Assembly (NCBI RefSeq): GCF_036013955.1
Contig: NZ_CP107903.1
Span: forward strand, 6,076,001-6,140,000
From: Streptomyces sp. NBC_00459
GTDB lineage: Bacteria; Actinomycetota; Actinomycetes; Streptomycetales; Streptomycetaceae
Direction of reading: 5' to 3'
Length of the DNA: 64,000 nucleotides
Made by a program: the position numbers and the translations under genes
Part shown: in pieces, positions 8,403-16,210 of the stretch
How the letters are laid out: each line of letters opens with the position of its first letter
How positions within the stretch are numbered: the stretch's first letter is position 1
Notes under the pieces: generated by a model
The model's input: only the letters and a program-made list of their open reading frames with translations
Told to the model about the DNA's origin: nothing
Databases searched by the model: none

Positions 8403-9196
8403 CCGCGCGCCCACTGGCCGCCGTACTGGCCGCCGCGCTCCTGGCGGCAACCGTCACCGGCTGCGCCCAGTCCGTGGACCCCATCGAACGCCTCGGCAGA
8501 AAGGCGGCCCACGCGGCCCGGCAGGCCACCCGTACGCACTTCCCGGCCGACGACCCGCACGCATACCGCCGCTGGGGCCTGCCGGCCCGTGTGCCCCTGG
8601 CCCCACCCCCGTCCCCCCGCCCCCGGATCCACGCGGCGGGCCCCGGTCTTCCCCCGGTCGTCGACCGGGTCCCGACCCACGACAGGGTCGTCTTCCTCAC
8701 CTACGACGACGGCGCCGAACGCGATCCCCGGTTCGTCGACCTGGTCCGCGAACTGCGCCTCCCGGTCAGCATGTTCCTCACGGACAGCGTCGTGGGCCCG
8801 GGCTACGCCCACTTCGCCCGCCTGCGCGAGGTCGGCGCGAACGTCCAGAACCACACCCTGGACCACCAGGCCCTGCGAGGCCTGCCGTACGCCGGCCAGC
8901 GCGCCGAGATCTGCGGCCAGCAGGACAAACTCCGGGAACGCTTCGGCATCCGCCCCCGGCTCTTCCGCCCGCCCTACGGCACCTACGACACGACCACCCT
9001 GAGGGCGGCCGGGGACTGCGGGGTCTCGGCGGTGGTCCTGTGGACGGAGGGGGAGCGGCTCCAGGCGGGCGACATCCTCCTGGTGGGCCCGGACGACGAC
9101 CTGAACGGACCGCCACTGGTCGAGCGGACGGTGAGGCTGCTCCGGGAGGTGCAGGAGAGGGGGCTGAGCGTGGGCCGCCTGGAGGACTACCTCTGA
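8399..9196 (+). CDS. Polysaccharide deacetylase family lipoprotein (second of a pair)
   Basis: 265 residues. The GTG at 8399 overlaps the previous stop (GTGA), so translation is coupled. The signal peptide ends in a clear lipobox (TVTGC, Cys about 21). The NodB domain has TYDDGAERD, QNHTLDH and FRPPYGTYD, so the Asp and two His metal ligands are present. The late LSHF motif of the first copy is replaced here by ILLVGPDDD, so the C-terminal catalytic His appears to be lost. The two proteins share ERQRTEICG/AGQRAEICG, RLEDYL ends and general layout, so they arose by tandem duplication. This copy may have reduced or altered activity. Confidence 0.88.
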   Translation: MTARPLAAVLAAALLAATVTGCAQSVDPIERLGRKAAHAARQATRTHFPADDPHAYRRWGLPARVPLAPPPSPRPRIHAAGPGLPPVVDRVPTHDRVVFLTYDDGAERDPRFVDLVRELRLPVSMFLTDSVVGPGYAHFARLREVGANVQNHTLDHQALRGLPYAGQRAEICGQQDKLRERFGIRPRLFRPPYGTYDTTTLRAAGDCGVSAVVLWTEGERLQAGDILLVGPDDDLNGPPLVERTVRLLREVQERGLSVGRLEDYL

Positions 9197-9606
9197 CGCC
9201 TGGACCGAGTCGCCCCAGAACCGGCCGGCGGGGCGACGACCACTTCGGTGTCCGGGTCGTGGTCGGTGGCTGGAGGGCCGGCGACGACCATGGTGGCCCG
9301 GGCCCACGGCTGTTCCCGCAGCATGAACGGCAGTTCCTCCGGCAGCCGGTTCGCCACGTGCTCCCGCTGCGCGGGGGAGTCCCCGTCGCGGACGGCCGAC
9401 AGGCGCTCCTGCTCGTCGAGGTCGCCCTGCATCCACACCGAGGCGTCCAGCCACGGGGCCGGCTCTCCGCGGATGACGCCCGTGCCCTCGACCCGGACGA
9501 AGTCGGCACCGGCGGGGACGGTGATCGATCCGGGCCTGCCGCGGGTGATCCAGGAGGCGGGGCGGAAGTCCACCGCCGCACGCCGGTGCAGAGAACCGGC
9601 GCTCAC
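9187..9606 (-). CDS. Hypothetical protein, convergent with the deacetylases
   Basis: Not recognised. The reading frame is open up to 9708, but the outermost ATG sits in a CIRCE operator of groES. I prefer the GTG at 9606, preceded by a G-rich stretch, giving 139 residues. Codon use from about residue 12 onward is normal for the genome (FRPASWITRGRPGSITVPAG, then VRVEGTGVIRGEPAPWLDASVW). There is no signal peptide or membrane segment. The C-terminus is Pro/Arg-rich. Its last codons overlap the end of the deacetylase gene by 10 bases. It could be a small beta-rich protein, but no family is evident. Confidence 0.5.
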   Translation of the reverse strand: MSAGSLHRRAAVDFRPASWITRGRPGSITVPAGADFVRVEGTGVIRGEPAPWLDASVWMQGDLDEQERLSAVRDGDSPAQREHVANRLPEELPFMLREQPWARATMVVAGPPATDHDPDTEVVVAPPAGSGATRSRRQR

Positions 9607-9671
9607 CCCGCCCCCGACCCGGTTCAGCGCATTCCGCGACCACCGGAAACCCCGCGCAACCGACGACGGGA

Positions 9672-9698
9672 TTGGCACTCCGCTTGACCGAGTGCTAA
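9672..9698. promoter_or_regulatory. CIRCE operator 1 (HrcA site)
   Basis: TTGGCACTC at 9672-9680 and GAGTGCTAA at 9690-9698 are separated by 9 bases, one base from the CIRCE consensus (TTAGCACTC-N9-GAGTGCTAA). It overlaps the -35 region of the predicted groES promoter, the standard position for HrcA repression of heat-shock chaperone genes. Confidence 0.93.
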
Positions 9699-9713
9699 TC
9701 GCAGTCATAGTCT
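9684..9713 (+). promoter_or_regulatory. Predicted vegetative promoter of groES-groEL1
   Basis: TTGACC (9684-9689) and TAGTCT (9708-9713) are 18 bases apart. The -35 element lies in the spacer of CIRCE 1, and the predicted transcription start near 9720 falls in CIRCE 2. HrcA bound to either operator would block this promoter. Confidence 0.65.
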
Positions 9714-9718
9714 CAGGT

Positions 9719-9745
9719 CTGGCACTCCCCCCTGGAGAGTGCCAA
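9719..9745. promoter_or_regulatory. CIRCE operator 2 (HrcA site)
   Basis: CTGGCACTC at 9719-9727 and GAGTGCCAA at 9737-9745 are separated by 9 bases. It is a slightly weaker CIRCE copy centred 47 bases downstream of the first. It would lie at the start of the groES mRNA. Confidence 0.88.
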
Positions 9746-9842
9746 CAGCGACGGGCAGGTCCGGCACCCGCGACGACGGATCCACCTGGTCGCCACCTCA
9801 GACAGTTAACCCCGTGAGATCTCCGAAGGGGGAGGTCGGATC

Positions 9843-10151
9843 GTGACGACCACCAGCTCCAAGGTTGCCATCAAGCCGCTCGAGGACCGCATTGTGGTCC
9901 AGCCGCTCGAAGCCGAGCAGACCACGGCCTCTGGCCTGGTCATCCCGGACACTGCCAAGGAGAAGCCCCAGGAGGGCGTCGTCCTGGCCGTGGGCCCGGG
10001 TCGCTTCGAGAACGGCGAGCGCCTGCCGCTCGACGTGAAGACCGGCGACATCGTGCTGTACAGCAAGTACGGCGGCACCGAGGTGAAGTACAACGGCGAG
10101 GAGTACCTCGTCCTCTCGGCTCGCGACGTGCTCGCGATCGTAGAGAAGTAA
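9843..10151 (+). CDS. groES: Co-chaperonin GroES
   Basis: 102 residues, GTG start with GGGGGAGG upstream (9827-9834). It has the full GroES fold with IKPLEDRIVVQPLEAEQTTASGLVIPDTAKEKPQEG, covering the mobile loop (about 20-35), and ends in GEEYLVLSARDVLAIVEK. It caps the GroEL cavity during ATP-driven protein folding in the cytoplasm. It is the first gene of the groES-groEL1 operon, 121 bases before groEL1. It is regulated by HrcA through two CIRCE elements. Confidence 0.98.
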   Translation: MTTTSSKVAIKPLEDRIVVQPLEAEQTTASGLVIPDTAKEKPQEGVVLAVGPGRFENGERLPLDVKTGDIVLYSKYGGTEVKYNGEEYLVLSARDVLAIVEK

Positions 10152-10272
10152 TTCACCCGGTATTACCAGCATTGCAGTGAACTGCGCCCCTGGCCCCCGC
10201 GACTCTCAACAAGCCGGGTGCTGGGGGCGCGGTTCGTTCACCCAAGTTTTCCGAGAGGGCTGAACCGCTCCT

Positions 10273-11898
10273 ATGGCGAAGATCCTGAAGTTCGACGAGG
10301 ACGCCCGTCGCGCCCTTGAGCGCGGCGTCAACAAGCTTGCCGACACTGTCAAGGTGACGATCGGCCCCAAGGGCCGCAACGTCGTCATCGACAAGAAGTT
10401 CGGCGCCCCCACCATCACCAACGACGGCGTCACCATCGCCCGCGAGGTCGAGCTCGACGACCCGTACGAGAACCTCGGCGCCCAGCTGGTGAAGGAGGTG
10501 GCGACCAAGACCAACGACATCGCGGGTGACGGTACGACCACCGCCACCGTGCTGGCCCAGGCGCTCGTCCGCGAGGGCCTGAAGAACGTCGCCGCCGGCG
10601 CCTCCCCGGCCGCCCTGAAGAAGGGCATCGACGCGGCGGTGAAGGCTGTGTCCGAGGAACTCCTCGCGACCGCCCGCCCGATCGAGGAGAAGTCCGACAT
10701 CGCCGCCGTGGCCGCGCTCTCCGCGCAGGACACGCAGGTCGGCGAGCTCATCGCCGAGGCGATGGACAAGGTCGGCAAGGACGGTGTCATCACCGTCGAG
10801 GAGTCCAACACCTTCGGTCTGGAGCTCGACTTCACCGAGGGCATGGCCTTCGACAAGGGCTACCTGTCCCCGTACATGGTGTCCGACCAGGAGCGTATGG
10901 AGGCCGTCCTCGACGACCCGTACATCCTGATCCACCAGGGCAAGATCGCCTCCATCCAGGACCTGCTGCCGCTGCTGGAGAAGGTCATCCAGACCAACTC
11001 CTCCAAGCCGCTGCTGATCATCGCCGAGGACGTCGAGGGCGAGGCCCTGTCGACCCTGGTCGTGAACAAGATCCGCGGCACCTTCAACGCGGTCGCGGTC
11101 AAGGCCCCCGGCTTCGGCGACCGCCGCAAGGCGATGCTCGGCGACATGGCCGCGCTCACCGGCGCCGAGGTCATCGCCGAGGAGGTCGGCCTCAAGCTCG
11201 ACCAGGTCGGCCTCGACGTGCTGGGCACCGCCCGCCGCGTCACCATCTCGAAGGACGACACGGTCATCGTCGACGGCGGTGGCGACAAGGGCGCGGTGGC
11301 CGGCCGTGTCAACCAGATCAAGGCCGAGATCGAGAACACGGACTCCGACTGGGACCGCGAGAAGCTCCAGGAGCGCCTCGCGAAGCTGGCCGGCGGCGTG
11401 TGCGTGATCAAGGTCGGCGCCGCCACCGAGGTGGAGCTGAAGGAGAAGAAGCACCGTCTCGAGGACGCCATCTCCGCGACCCGCGCCGCGGTCGAGGAGG
11501 GCATCGTCTCCGGTGGTGGCTCCGCGCTCGTCCACGCCGTGAAGGTCCTCGAGGGCAACCTCGGCAAGACCGGCGACGAGGCGACGGGTGTCGCGGTCGT
11601 CCGCAAGGCCGCCGTCGAGCCGCTGCGCTGGATCGCCGAGAACGCCGGCCTGGAGGGTTACGTCATCACCTCCAAGGTCGCCGAGCTCGACAAGGGCCAG
11701 GGCTTCAACGCCGCGACCGGCGAATACGGCGACCTGGTCAAGCAGGGCGTCATCGACCCGGTCAAGGTCACCCGCTCCGCCCTGGAGAACGCGGCCTCGA
11801 TCGCCTCCCTCCTCCTCACGACCGAGACCCTGGTCGTCGAGAAGAAGGAAGAGGAAGAGCCGGCCGCAGGTGGCCACGGCCACGGCCACTCCCACTGA
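10273..11898 (+). CDS. groEL1: 60-kDa chaperonin GroEL1
   Basis: 541 residues, ATG start. The ATP-binding signature (VKVTIGPKGRNVVIDKKFG, then NDGVTIAREVELDDPYENLGAQLVKEVA and GDGTTTATVLAQ) and the Cpn60 motif near 405 (AAVEEGIVSGGGSALVHA) are intact. The C-terminus is His/Gly-rich (GGHGHGHSH) rather than the GGM repeat of classical GroEL. This marks the actinobacterial GroEL1 type encoded next to groES; a second groEL copy is expected elsewhere in the genome. It forms double-ring folding chambers with GroES. A strong terminator follows at 11922. Confidence 0.98.
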   Translation: MAKILKFDEDARRALERGVNKLADTVKVTIGPKGRNVVIDKKFGAPTITNDGVTIAREVELDDPYENLGAQLVKEVATKTNDIAGDGTTTATVLAQALVREGLKNVAAGASPAALKKGIDAAVKAVSEELLATARPIEEKSDIAAVAALSAQDTQVGELIAEAMDKVGKDGVITVEESNTFGLELDFTEGMAFDKGYLSPYMVSDQERMEAVLDDPYILIHQGKIASIQDLLPLLEKVIQTNSSKPLLIIAEDVEGEALSTLVVNKIRGTFNAVAVKAPGFGDRRKAMLGDMAALTGAEVIAEEVGLKLDQVGLDVLGTARRVTISKDDTVIVDGGGDKGAVAGRVNQIKAEIENTDSDWDREKLQERLAKLAGGVCVIKVGAATEVELKEKKHRLEDAISATRAAVEEGIVSGGGSALVHAVKVLEGNLGKTGDEATGVAVVRKAAVEPLRWIAENAGLEGYVITSKVAELDKGQGFNAATGEYGDLVKQGVIDPVKVTRSALENAASIASLLLTTETLVVEKKEEEEPAAGGHGHGHSH

Positions 11899-11921
11899 GC
11901 CAACAGCTCACGCAGCACGAA

Positions 11922-11956
11922 GAAACCCCCCGTTCCTGGCTGGAACGGGGGGTTTC
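11922..11956 (+). terminator. Terminator of the groES-groEL1 operon
   Basis: A perfect 15-bp stem: GAAACCCCCCGTTCC at 11922-11936 pairs with its complement at 11942-11956 around a 5-base loop. It begins 23 bases after the groEL1 stop and ends in TTTCTC. The symmetric T-rich ends could serve both strands. Confidence 0.88.
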
Positions 11957-12039
11957 TCCCTTCGCGGGCGGTCAGTGATCCCCGTACGCACGCACCCCGA
12001 CTGCTCCACGCCGCGACCGCTGGGCTGCTTCGACGCTCT

Positions 12040-12747
12040 CTACTGCTCCAGCGAGTCCAGCGCCCCGAGCTGCCCCATCAGCCCCAGCCGGTCGTACTCC
12101 CACCAGCCCTCGACGATCTTCCCGTCCGAGTCGAACCGGTGGATGGTCGTGCCGGTCATCGAGGCCTTCCGGCCGCTGCTGGGAATCCCCATGAAGTCTC
12201 CCCGCTGAGTCCCGTTCCACGTCCAGCGGGTGCAGACCCGGTCGCCCTGGGCGATCTGCTCGTGCACGGTGAACGCGAAGTCGAAGCCCTCGCGCCACAT
12301 CTCCATCTCGCGCCGGGCCGCGTCCAGCCCGACGACATCCTGCTCGTTGGACGGATCGTGGTCGTGGTAGCTCTCCACGAACAGGTCGTTGAGCGGGGGC
12401 AGTTCACCATGGGTGGCGATCACCTCGAAGAACCGCCGCGAGGAGTCCGCGCACAACTGCTCGTCCCGCACCACGTCCAGATCCGTGAACGTCGGCATCT
12501 CGTCGCACAGGGCGACCATCTCCCGGAAGATCCTGTCCGTCTCCGGAAGGTTCGAGTTCCGCATCGCTTCCTCGTACGACGGGAACTCCACGATCTCGAC
12601 GAAGTGCGACGAGTCCGAGAGGTCCTTGCCGACCATCGTGTGCGTCGCGCTCCGCTTCCCTCTGGTCTGTTCGACCCAGGTGTCCATCAGCCGGTTCATC
12701 TCGTCGAACCGACTGGTTTTGCAGTCAATCAGCTGTACGAATGTCAT
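12040..12747 (-). CDS. Two-domain SnoaL-like / NTF2-fold protein
   Basis: 235 residues, ATG at 12745-12747. The N-terminal ~95 residues (MTFVQLIDCKTSRFDEMNRL...SSHFVEIVEFPSYEEAMRNS) look like a dimeric alpha/beta-barrel (ABM/EthD-type) domain. The C-terminal ~130 residues are a SnoaL-like NTF2 fold (LNDLFVESYHDHDPSN, then TVHEQIAQGDRVCTRWTWNGTQRGDFMGIPSSGRKASMTGTTIHRF and GKIVEGWWEYDRLGLMGQLG). Related proteins include ester cyclases and many uncharacterised stress or accessory proteins. No biosynthetic genes surround it, so a role in polyketide cyclisation cannot be claimed. Confidence 0.85.
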   Translation of the reverse strand: MTFVQLIDCKTSRFDEMNRLMDTWVEQTRGKRSATHTMVGKDLSDSSHFVEIVEFPSYEEAMRNSNLPETDRIFREMVALCDEMPTFTDLDVVRDEQLCADSSRRFFEVIATHGELPPLNDLFVESYHDHDPSNEQDVVGLDAARREMEMWREGFDFAFTVHEQIAQGDRVCTRWTWNGTQRGDFMGIPSSGRKASMTGTTIHRFDSDGKIVEGWWEYDRLGLMGQLGALDSLEQ

Positions 12748-12848
12748 GGCGCCGCCTCCGGCCCCCCTGGGTCCGGTACCTCTCTCCATACTCCCACCGG
12801 AGCCGCGGCACCACCTCCTCCACCAAGCCCCGCCAAGACCCGCAGATG

Positions 12849-13622
12849 TCACTGAGGCCCGTACTTCCGCCCCGTCTTCGACGAGATCCCGCCCAACAGG
12901 GCCCTGGGCGTCACCTTCACCACGCCCATCAGCGCCTTGTAACGCGGGTCCGGAATCGACAGCGACTTGCCCCGGGCCAGATCGGCGAGCGCCGCCGCGA
13001 CCAGTTTGTCCGCGTCCAGCCACATCCAGTTCGGGATGTTGTCCGTCCCCATCCCGGCCCGCTCGTGGAACTCCGTACGCACAAAGCCGGGAGCCAGCGC
13101 CATCAGCCGCACCCCGCTCCCCGCCAGGTCCTTCGCCGCGCCCTGCGTGAACTGCACGACCCACGCCTTCGACGCCCCGTAAGTACCCCGCGGCACGAAG
13201 GCGGCGACGGACGCCACATTGACGACACCCCCGCGCCCCCGCTCCCGCATGGCCTCGGCCGCCGCACTGGTCAGCCGCAGCACCGCCTCGCAGTGCACCT
13301 TGAGCATCCGCAGTTCGTCCGCCATCGTCACGTCGAGATAGCGGCCCTTGTTGCCGAAGCCGGCGTTGTTGACCAGCAGGTCGACGGGGTTCTTGCGGTC
13401 GCCGAGGCGATCGGCCACCGCCTCGATGCCGGCGTCCGTCGCGAGGTCGGCGCCGAGCACCTCCGCCTCGATGCCGTGCCGGTCGTGCAGTTCGGTCGCC
13501 TGCTCGCCGAGCCGCTTGGCGTCACGCGCCACCAGGACGAGGTTGTGGCCGTCGGCCGCCAGCCGCCGCGCGAACGCGGCGCCGATTCCCGCGGTCGATC
13601 CCGTAATCAGAGCCGTTGTCAT
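12849..13622 (-). CDS. Short-chain dehydrogenase/reductase
   Basis: 257 residues, ATG start. It is a classical SDR with the cofactor motif TGSTAGIGAAFA (residues 8-19), Arg33 after strand 2 (VLVARD) suggesting NADP(H) preference, NNAG at about 89-92, the catalytic Ser in ASVAAF and the YxxxK motif at about 153-157 (YGASK). It reduces or oxidises a carbonyl/alcohol substrate that cannot be deduced. The C-terminus (RKYGPQ) and PRYKALMGVVKVTPRALLG resemble actinobacterial SDRs near lipid or ketone metabolism. It lies downstream of the MOSC gene on the same strand, with a 122-base gap. Confidence 0.9.
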   Translation of the reverse strand: MTTALITGSTAGIGAAFARRLAADGHNLVLVARDAKRLGEQATELHDRHGIEAEVLGADLATDAGIEAVADRLGDRKNPVDLLVNNAGFGNKGRYLDVTMADELRMLKVHCEAVLRLTSAAAEAMRERGRGGVVNVASVAAFVPRGTYGASKAWVVQFTQGAAKDLAGSGVRLMALAPGFVRTEFHERAGMGTDNIPNWMWLDADKLVAAALADLARGKSLSIPDPRYKALMGVVKVTPRALLGGISSKTGRKYGPQ

Positions 13623-13744
13623 GGCGCAAGATTAGTGACCCCGACTGTGCTCGTCCGCCCTCCTGCACGCTCCCTCCCGATCGTGAAGTCCCCACGCGGG
13701 GCCCTGACGTAATCCCTTGTCAGCGGTCCTGCCGCCCGCGCACG

Positions 13745-14407
13745 TCAGCCGTACTTCTTCACATACTCGTGAGCCCTCACCGCCGCCACCGAATTCAGCG
13801 CCGCACCGGCCGTGAGCAGCCGTGGCAGCAGTGTCCGTTCGGTCGTCAGCGCACGGAAGTACAGGGCGACCGTCACCTCGTGATCAGGCCGGTGCACGAT
13901 CTCCACCGGATCGCCCGCGCGTATCGCCCCCGGCTCGATCACTCGCAGATAGGCGCCCGGCGCACCCCGCTCCGTGAACCGTTTCACCCACCTTTTCTCA
14001 CCCATATGGCCCTGGAACGTCGCACAGGGGACACGCCCGCTGGTGACCTCAAGAACCACCTCGGCCCCGACCCGCCAGCGCTCGCCGATCAGCGCGCCCG
14101 ACACGTCAAGGCCCCGCGTGGTGAGGTTCTCGCCGAACATCCCGTCGCGCAGCGGGCGCCCCAGCTCGCGCTCCCAGTCGTCGAGATCCTCGCGCGCGAC
14201 CGCGTACACCGCCTGTTCGTCGCCGCCGTGGTGCTCCTTCGAGCAGATGCTGTCCCCGGCCAGACCGCTGCCGGCGAACCCCTTGAGCCCCGGCGCCGAC
14301 ACCCGCACCGGCCCGTCCACCGGCCGCTTGTCGATACCGGTGCCGTCCGGATGGTCCGTGTACGGCACGGACTGCGCACGACCCACGTTCACCGACAACA
14401 CCTTCAT
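13745..14407 (-). CDS. MOSC domain-containing protein (YiiM-like)
   Basis: 220 residues from the ATG at 14407 (MKVLSVNVGRAQ), the typical N-terminus of the YiiM group. An in-frame GTG at 14449 would add 14 residues but lies right at a possible -10 (TAGCGT, 14451-14456). The MOSC core has GIDKRPVDGPVRV, GLAGDSICSKEHHGGDEQAVYAVAREDLDDWE and FGENLTTRGLDVS, and ends with VTSGRVPCATFQGHMGEKRWVKRF. MOSC domains bind molybdenum cofactor or transfer sulfur through a conserved Cys. The family acts in detoxification of N-hydroxylated bases, which may apply here. It is divergent from a LysR gene. Confidence 0.88.
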   Translation of the reverse strand: MKVLSVNVGRAQSVPYTDHPDGTGIDKRPVDGPVRVSAPGLKGFAGSGLAGDSICSKEHHGGDEQAVYAVAREDLDDWERELGRPLRDGMFGENLTTRGLDVSGALIGERWRVGAEVVLEVTSGRVPCATFQGHMGEKRWVKRFTERGAPGAYLRVIEPGAIRAGDPVEIVHRPDHEVTVALYFRALTTERTLLPRLLTAGAALNSVAAVRAHEYVKKYG

Positions 14408-14523
14408 CACGGCACTCGCCCCCGTACTCGTCACAGCATCCATGGCCACACGCTAATTCGGACTTGCCCAAAGCGTCCAGGCGTTATTCGCCCATGCCCC
14501 CAAGAATCACTTATGATCGAAAA

Positions 14524-15423
14524 ATGATCGAAGCCCGCCATCTCCGTGTCCTGCGTGCCGTGGCCGCCACCGGCTCCTTCTCGGCGGCGGGCCGCGAACT
14601 GGGCTGCACCCAGCCCGCCGTGAGTCAGCAGATGAAAGCGCTGGAAGCCTCGGTCGGCACCCCGCTGCTCATCCGCAGCGGGCGCGAGATGCGCCTGACC
14701 CAGGCGGGCGAGGCCCTGGTGCGACACGCGGCGGGCATCCTCTCGGGCCTCACGGCCGCGGAGGAGGAGGTCGCCGCGATCGCCGGCCTGCGGGCGGGCC
14801 GGGTCCGGTTGGTCTCCTTCCCCAGTGGCAGTTCCACCCTCGTCCCGACGGCCCTGGCGGCCCTGCGTGCCGCCCACCCCGGCACCCGGGTCTCCCTGGA
14901 GGAGGCCGAACCCCCGCAATCCGTCGAACTGTTGCGCGAAGGCGACTGTGACGTGGCCCTCGCCTTCCGGTACGAAGGCGCGGCCGGCGCCGGTGAGTGG
15001 GACGACCTGGTGGTCCGCCCCCTTCTCACCGACCGGCTCGTCGGCCTCGTACCCGAAGGACACCGGCTGTCCCGGGCCGAGTCGGTCGCCCTCGGCGAAC
15101 TCGCCGCCGAGCCGTGGATCGCCGGCTGCCCGCGCTGCCGCGGCCAGCTGGTCGAGGCCTGCGAGAACGCGGGCTTCACCCCCCGTATCGACTTCGCGAC
15201 CGACGACTACCCGGCGGTGATCGGCCTGGTGGGCGCGGGCCTGGGCGTCGCGGTCCTGCCCCGGCTCGCCATCGAGTCCGTACGGCCACGGGGTGCGCGC
15301 ACGGTGACGCTCGAACCGGCGGTACGGCGGGAGATCGTCGCGCTGACCCTGCCCGACCTGGCACAGGTGCCGGCGGTGGCGGCGACGCTGGACCAGCTGG
15401 CACGGGCGGCGGCCCGAGTCTGA
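14524..15423 (+). CDS. LysR-family transcriptional regulator
   Basis: 299 residues; the ATG at 14524 starts a classic LysR helix-turn-helix (RHLRVLRAVAATGSFSAAGRELGCTQPAVSQQMKALEASVGTPL, residues 4-50). The effector domain covers about 90-295 (VRLVSFPSGSSTLVPTALAAL, SLEEAEPPQSVELLREGDCDVALAF, LVGAGLGVAVLPRLAI). The start is preceded by an AT-rich repeat (ATGATCGAAAAATGATCG, 14514-14531) that overlaps it. It is divergent from the MOSC gene at a distance of 116 bases, so that gene is the most likely target. The effector is unknown. There is a Cys pair in CPRC at about 203-206, unusual but of unknown meaning. Confidence 0.9.
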   Translation: MIEARHLRVLRAVAATGSFSAAGRELGCTQPAVSQQMKALEASVGTPLLIRSGREMRLTQAGEALVRHAAGILSGLTAAEEEVAAIAGLRAGRVRLVSFPSGSSTLVPTALAALRAAHPGTRVSLEEAEPPQSVELLREGDCDVALAFRYEGAAGAGEWDDLVVRPLLTDRLVGLVPEGHRLSRAESVALGELAAEPWIAGCPRCRGQLVEACENAGFTPRIDFATDDYPAVIGLVGAGLGVAVLPRLAIESVRPRGARTVTLEPAVRREIVALTLPDLAQVPAVAATLDQLARAAARV

Positions 15424-15425
15424 GG

Positions 15426-15456
15426 CGGGCCCCGGCCCGGGGCCGGGGTGGGCCCC
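15426..15456. terminator. Possible terminator between convergent LysR and whiD genes
   Basis: A GC-only nested palindrome (GGGCCCCGGCCCGGGGCC core, flanked by GGGCCC copies) starts 3 bases after the LysR stop. It could fold on both strands. No U-run follows on the plus strand, so this call is tentative. Confidence 0.45.
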
Positions 15457-15477
15457 ACTCTTCGAAGAAACGTTCCT

Positions 15478-15807
15478 TCAGTTGTTCGAACCGACGTCTC
15501 CGCCACCGGCCGACGCCGACACCAGCCGGTTGCGCGCCCGCCCCATCAGCTCTTCGCGCTCGTCCTCGGTCAACCCGCCCCACACGCCGTAGGGCTCACG
15601 CACCGCCAGCGCGTGCGCCGCGCACTGCGCGCGGACCGGGCATCTCATGCAGACCTCCTTGGCCGAGTTCTCGCGAGCGCTCCGTGCCGCACCGCGCTCT
15701 CCTTCCGGGTGGAAGAAGAGCGAGCTGTCGACCCCACGGCAGGCCGCGAGGAGCTGCCAGTCCCAGAGGTCCGCGTTCGGACCGGGAAGGCGGGAGAAAT
15801 CTGCCAT
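15478..15807 (-). CDS. whiD: WhiB-family iron-sulfur developmental regulator WhiD
   Basis: 109 residues, ATG with an upstream AAGGGG. The four cluster ligands are Cys23, Cys53, Cys56 and Cys62 (AACRG, then CMRCPVRAQC), followed by the WhiB signature GVWGGLTEDER. It binds an oxygen- and NO-sensitive [4Fe-4S] cluster and acts with the principal sigma factor. WhiD is needed for late sporulation, spore-wall maturation and septation in S. coelicolor. The identity rests on the sequence and on bldM lying divergently next to it. It is the counterpart of whiB3 in the syntenic mycobacterial region. Confidence 0.95.
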   Translation of the reverse strand: MADFSRLPGPNADLWDWQLLAACRGVDSSLFFHPEGERGAARSARENSAKEVCMRCPVRAQCAAHALAVREPYGVWGGLTEDEREELMGRARNRLVSASAGGGDVGSNN

Positions 15808-16036
15808 TGCGTGTCCCCTTGTTGCCGTTCTGGGCTGAGGTGGTGCCTCTGACCGTACAACTACGATCTAAGGAGATGAAAATATGACTCATTGCGAATC
15901 TAGCCTCAGACACCAATAAAAGGGAAGAAAAACGTCTAAATGGGGCATAGGTTGTGTTGAAAGGTTGAGGGTCTGTTGTGCATGTCTGCACCGTGTGCGC
16001 ACCCTCACGTAGAGTGCCGAAGACGACACACGGCCC
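15808..16036. promoter_or_regulatory. AT-rich whiD/bldM intergenic regulatory region
   Basis: About 400 bases without a gene separate whiD and bldM. The stretch 15855-15960 is much richer in A/T than its surroundings and should carry the whiD promoter(s) and part of the bldM control region. I see no clear -35/-10 pair for whiD. No perfect BldM or BldD box could be read. Confidence 0.5.
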
Positions 16037-16064
16037 CGTAACTCTTTCGAGTGACCGTCGTTGA
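16037..16064 (+). promoter_or_regulatory. BldN (sigma-BldN) type promoter of bldM
   Basis: CGTAAC (16037-16042) and CGTTGA (16059-16064) are separated by exactly 16 bases. This matches the consensus I recall for sigma-BldN at bldM P1 and the chaplin promoters. The predicted start lies about 140 bases before the bldM ATG, giving a long leader. Confidence 0.78.
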
Positions 16065-16210
16065 ATGTGCGGAGGCGGTTGGAGGAACAAGCGCTCGGAC
16101 GGGCGGCAGTACCCACTGCCGGGAAAATCGGTCGAGCGTCAACCGCACAGGTGACGATTAGTACCAGCCTGGAGGCTCAAGGTGACGCGCATCAGCTGCG
16201 GAGGGCGGCC

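Noticed and set aside
15961..16036. BldM or WhiI-BldM binding box in the whiD/bldM space
   Set aside because: Only a loose half-site (CACCCTCAC) is visible. The full palindrome is absent, so I did not list it.
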